A DNA stretch of 6,455 bases. Source: Caulobacter sp. B11. GTDB lineage: Bacteria > Pseudomonadota > Alphaproteobacteria > Caulobacterales > Caulobacteraceae. The position numbers were made by a program, and so were the translations under genes. Where the stretch lies: the NCBI RefSeq assembly GCF_002737765.1, contig NZ_PEGG01000251.1, positions 1 through 6,455 of the forward strand, in the 5' to 3' direction. The notes below the pieces were generated by a model that was not told the DNA's origin, searched no databases, and saw only the letters and a list, made by a program, of their open reading frames with translations. How positions within the stretch are numbered: position 1 is the first letter of the stretch; each line of letters begins with the position of its first letter. Shown in pieces: positions 4,925 through 6,455 of the stretch.

Positions 4925-6061
4925 ATGGCTGACGAACTCGACGATCAGGCCGCGATGGCCCAGTGGGCCTCGGAGAATCCTCCGGCCGAAGGCGGCGAGA
5001 GCGCGCCCGGCGCCTTTGGCGACTTCAGCGGCGGCATGGGCGGCTGGGACGACGGCGGCGGCGGCGACGCCATCGGTTCCGAACGGATCCTCAACCAGGA
5101 CGAAATCGACAGCCTGCTGGGTTTCGACCTGTCGGGCGACGGCAGCGACGATCGCACCGGCATCCGGGCGATCATCAATTCGGCCCTCGTCAGCTACGAG
5201 CGCCTGCCGATGCTGGAAATCGTCTTCGACCGCCTCGTGCGGTTGATGACGACCAGCCTGCGCAATTTCACCTCCGACAATGTCGAGGTCAGCCTCGACA
5301 ACATCAGCTCGATCCGCTTCGGCGACTATCTGAACTCCATCCCGCTGCCGGCCATCCTGGCGGTGTTCCGGGCCGAGGAGCTCGACAATTACGGCCTGCT
5401 GACGGTCGATTCGAACCTGATCTACTCGATCGTCGACGTGCTGCTGGGCGGGCGTCGCGGCACGGCCGCCATGCGTATCGAAGGTCGGCCCTACACCACC
5501 ATCGAACGGGTGCTGGTCCAGCGGATGGTCGAGGTCGTGCTGCACGACGCCAAGGCGGCGTTCGAGCCCCTGCACCCGGTGTCCTTCACCCTGGACCGCC
5601 TGGAAACCAATCCGCGCTTCGCGGCGATCGCCCGGCCGGCCAACGCCGCCATCCTGGTCAAGCTGCGCATCGACATGGAAGACCGCGGCGGCCGAATCGA
5701 GCTTCTGCTGCCCTATGCGACGCTGGAGCCCATCCGCAAGATGCTGCTGCAGCAGTTCATGGGCGAGAAGTTCGGCCGCGACAACATCTGGGAAGGCCAC
5801 TTGGCCACCGAGCTTTGGACCACCCAGATGGAGGTTCGGGCGGTGCTCGACGAACAGCAATTGCCGCTGTCGCGCGTGCTCGACCTGAAGGTCGGCGACA
5901 CCCTGATGCTCAACGCCACGGCTGACAGCCTGGTCGAGCTGCGCGCCGGGTCGATCCCGTTGACGCGCGGCCGGATGGGCCGTCGTAACCATTCCATCGC
6001 GGTGCGGGCCGAAGGCCCGTTGACCACGGCGGCGAAGAAAGCGGTCCAGAAACTCAAATGA
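4925..6061 (+). CDS. fliM: Flagellar motor switch protein FliM
   Basis: 378 residues. FliM forms the middle of the cytoplasmic C-ring; it binds phosphorylated CheY, contacts FliG and FliN, and sets rotation direction. An N-terminal stretch of about 54 residues, rich in Asp/Glu/Gly with DQAAMAQWASEN near its start, precedes the CheY-binding motif ILNQDEIDSLLGF (55-67), which in enterobacterial FliM is at the very N-terminus. The middle CheC-like domain (about 78-265) includes SLRNFTSDNVEV, FGDYLNSIP and LLGGRRG (173-179). The C-terminal SpoA domain (about 290-365) contains LDLKVGDTLMLN and closes with the switch-family GRRNHSIAVR. The ribosome site before the ATG is weak (GGCGAG), so coupling to fliL translation is plausible. 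The stop overlaps the next gene's start (ATGA). Confidence 0.96.
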   Translation: MADELDDQAAMAQWASENPPAEGGESAPGAFGDFSGGMGGWDDGGGGDAIGSERILNQDEIDSLLGFDLSGDGSDDRTGIRAIINSALVSYERLPMLEIVFDRLVRLMTTSLRNFTSDNVEVSLDNISSIRFGDYLNSIPLPAILAVFRAEELDNYGLLTVDSNLIYSIVDVLLGGRRGTAAMRIEGRPYTTIERVLVQRMVEVVLHDAKAAFEPLHPVSFTLDRLETNPRFAAIARPANAAILVKLRIDMEDRGGRIELLLPYATLEPIRKMLLQQFMGEKFGRDNIWEGHLATELWTTQMEVRAVLDEQQLPLSRVLDLKVGDTLMLNATADSLVELRAGSIPLTRGRMGRRNHSIAVRAEGPLTTAAKKAVQKLK

Positions 6062-6455
6062 GCGTCGCGGCCATTGTCCTGAACAGTCTGCTGGCGATCC
6101 TGCTGATCGTCGCCCTCGGCTTCGGCTGGCGTCTTGAGCGCCGGCTCAAGGCCCTGCGCGACAGCCACGAGGGTTTCGCCAAGGCGGTCGCCGACCTCGA
6201 CCTGGCCGCCGCGCGGGCCGAGCAGGGCCTGGCCGACCTGCGCGCCGCCACCGCCGAGGCCTCCGATCAGCTGGCTGGTCGCATCGAGCGGGCCCAGGCC
6301 CTGGCGGCCCAGCTGGATGACCGGCTCAACACGCCCGTTTCGCCGCCCAGGCCGCCGCCCGCCGCGCAGGCCGCCACGCCGACGGCCGATCCCGGCCCCG
6401 CCGACCGCCGCCGCCTGCGGGCCGAGGACTTCGAGCAGATGCTGGATCGCGAATC
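6058..6455 (+). CDS. Membrane-anchored coiled-coil protein, DUF6468-like (3' end outside window)
   Basis: At least 132 residues from the ATG overlapping the fliM stop; the C-terminus is cut by the window edge. Residues about 5-24 form one hydrophobic segment (AIVLNSLLAILLIVALGFGW). A basic stop RLERRLKALRDSHEGF follows, then a long Ala/Leu/Glu/Arg heptad-like helix (about 25-90) and a Pro/Ala-rich linker (about 93-115), and finally a charged RRRLRAEDFEQMLDRE. The layout and RLERRLKALRDSHEGFAKAV sequence fit the family I know as DUF6468, found next to fliM in alphaproteobacterial flagellar clusters, from memory and without a search. Its function is unknown. The ATGA overlap implies translational coupling to fliM and a motor- or basal-body-related role. 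The N-in, C-cytoplasmic versus periplasmic orientation cannot be settled here. Confidence 0.8.
   Translation, partial: MSVAAIVLNSLLAILLIVALGFGWRLERRLKALRDSHEGFAKAVADLDLAAARAEQGLADLRAATAEASDQLAGRIERAQALAAQLDDRLNTPVSPPRPPPAAQAATPTADPGPADRRRLRAEDFEQMLDRE

Noticed and set aside
4886..5992. Minus-strand open frame of 368 codons opposite fliM
   Set aside because: It lacks family features, is rich in Gln/Asp/His/Arg/Gly, and overlaps FliM throughout. Codon bias in fliM explains the absence of stops.

Overview
The window is high-GC DNA from an alphaproteobacterium, most likely a member of the Caulobacteraceae (Caulobacter or a close relative). The evidence is the divergent flgF-flgG-flgA-flgH and fliL-fliM arrangement, the FliM with a long acidic/glycine-rich N-terminus ahead of its CheY-binding motif, a DUF6468-type gene overlapping fliM, and TTAAC (CtrA-type) and GANTC (CcrM-type) sites in the shared promoter region. 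Genus is inferred; no 16S or other marker is present.

Layout: 1-415 (minus) is the N-terminal part of a glutathione S-transferase-like gene running off the left edge. 446/486-937 (minus) is an uncharacterised small lipoprotein whose 3' end carries an apparent one-base frameshift. 1013-4039 (minus) is a tight operon in transcription order flgF, flgG, flgA, flgH, encoding proximal rod protein, distal rod protein, P-ring chaperone and L-ring lipoprotein. flgG is split by a one-base frameshift. 4040-4263 is a compact divergent control region. 4264-6455 (plus) holds fliL, fliM and the start of a membrane-anchored coiled-coil (DUF6468-like) gene that runs off the right edge.

The genes fit one purpose: build the basal body from the switch (FliM) and stator-associated FliL outward through rod (FlgF, FlgG) to the P-ring (via FlgA) and L-ring (FlgH). 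The divergent region shows how the two halves may be timed. flgF has a consensus-perfect sigma-54 promoter (the late, FlbD/sigma-54 tier known in Caulobacter). fliL has a TTAACCAT CtrA half-site with a plausible -10 (the early, CtrA tier). Between them lie a 19-bp near-palindrome with a GANTC site in each arm, a 28-bp symmetric element centred on GTTAAC, and a repeated 13/14-mer.

Both apparent frameshifts need one extra C in a run read as CCCC on the coding strand (GGGG on the given strand), and each repair restores a sensible protein. A shared homopolymer under-call in the sequence is therefore as likely as, or likelier than, two real mutations. I see no tRNA, rRNA, CRISPR, insertion sequence or prophage gene. 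No wholly new system is evident; the most interesting non-coding content is the 224-bp divergent region.
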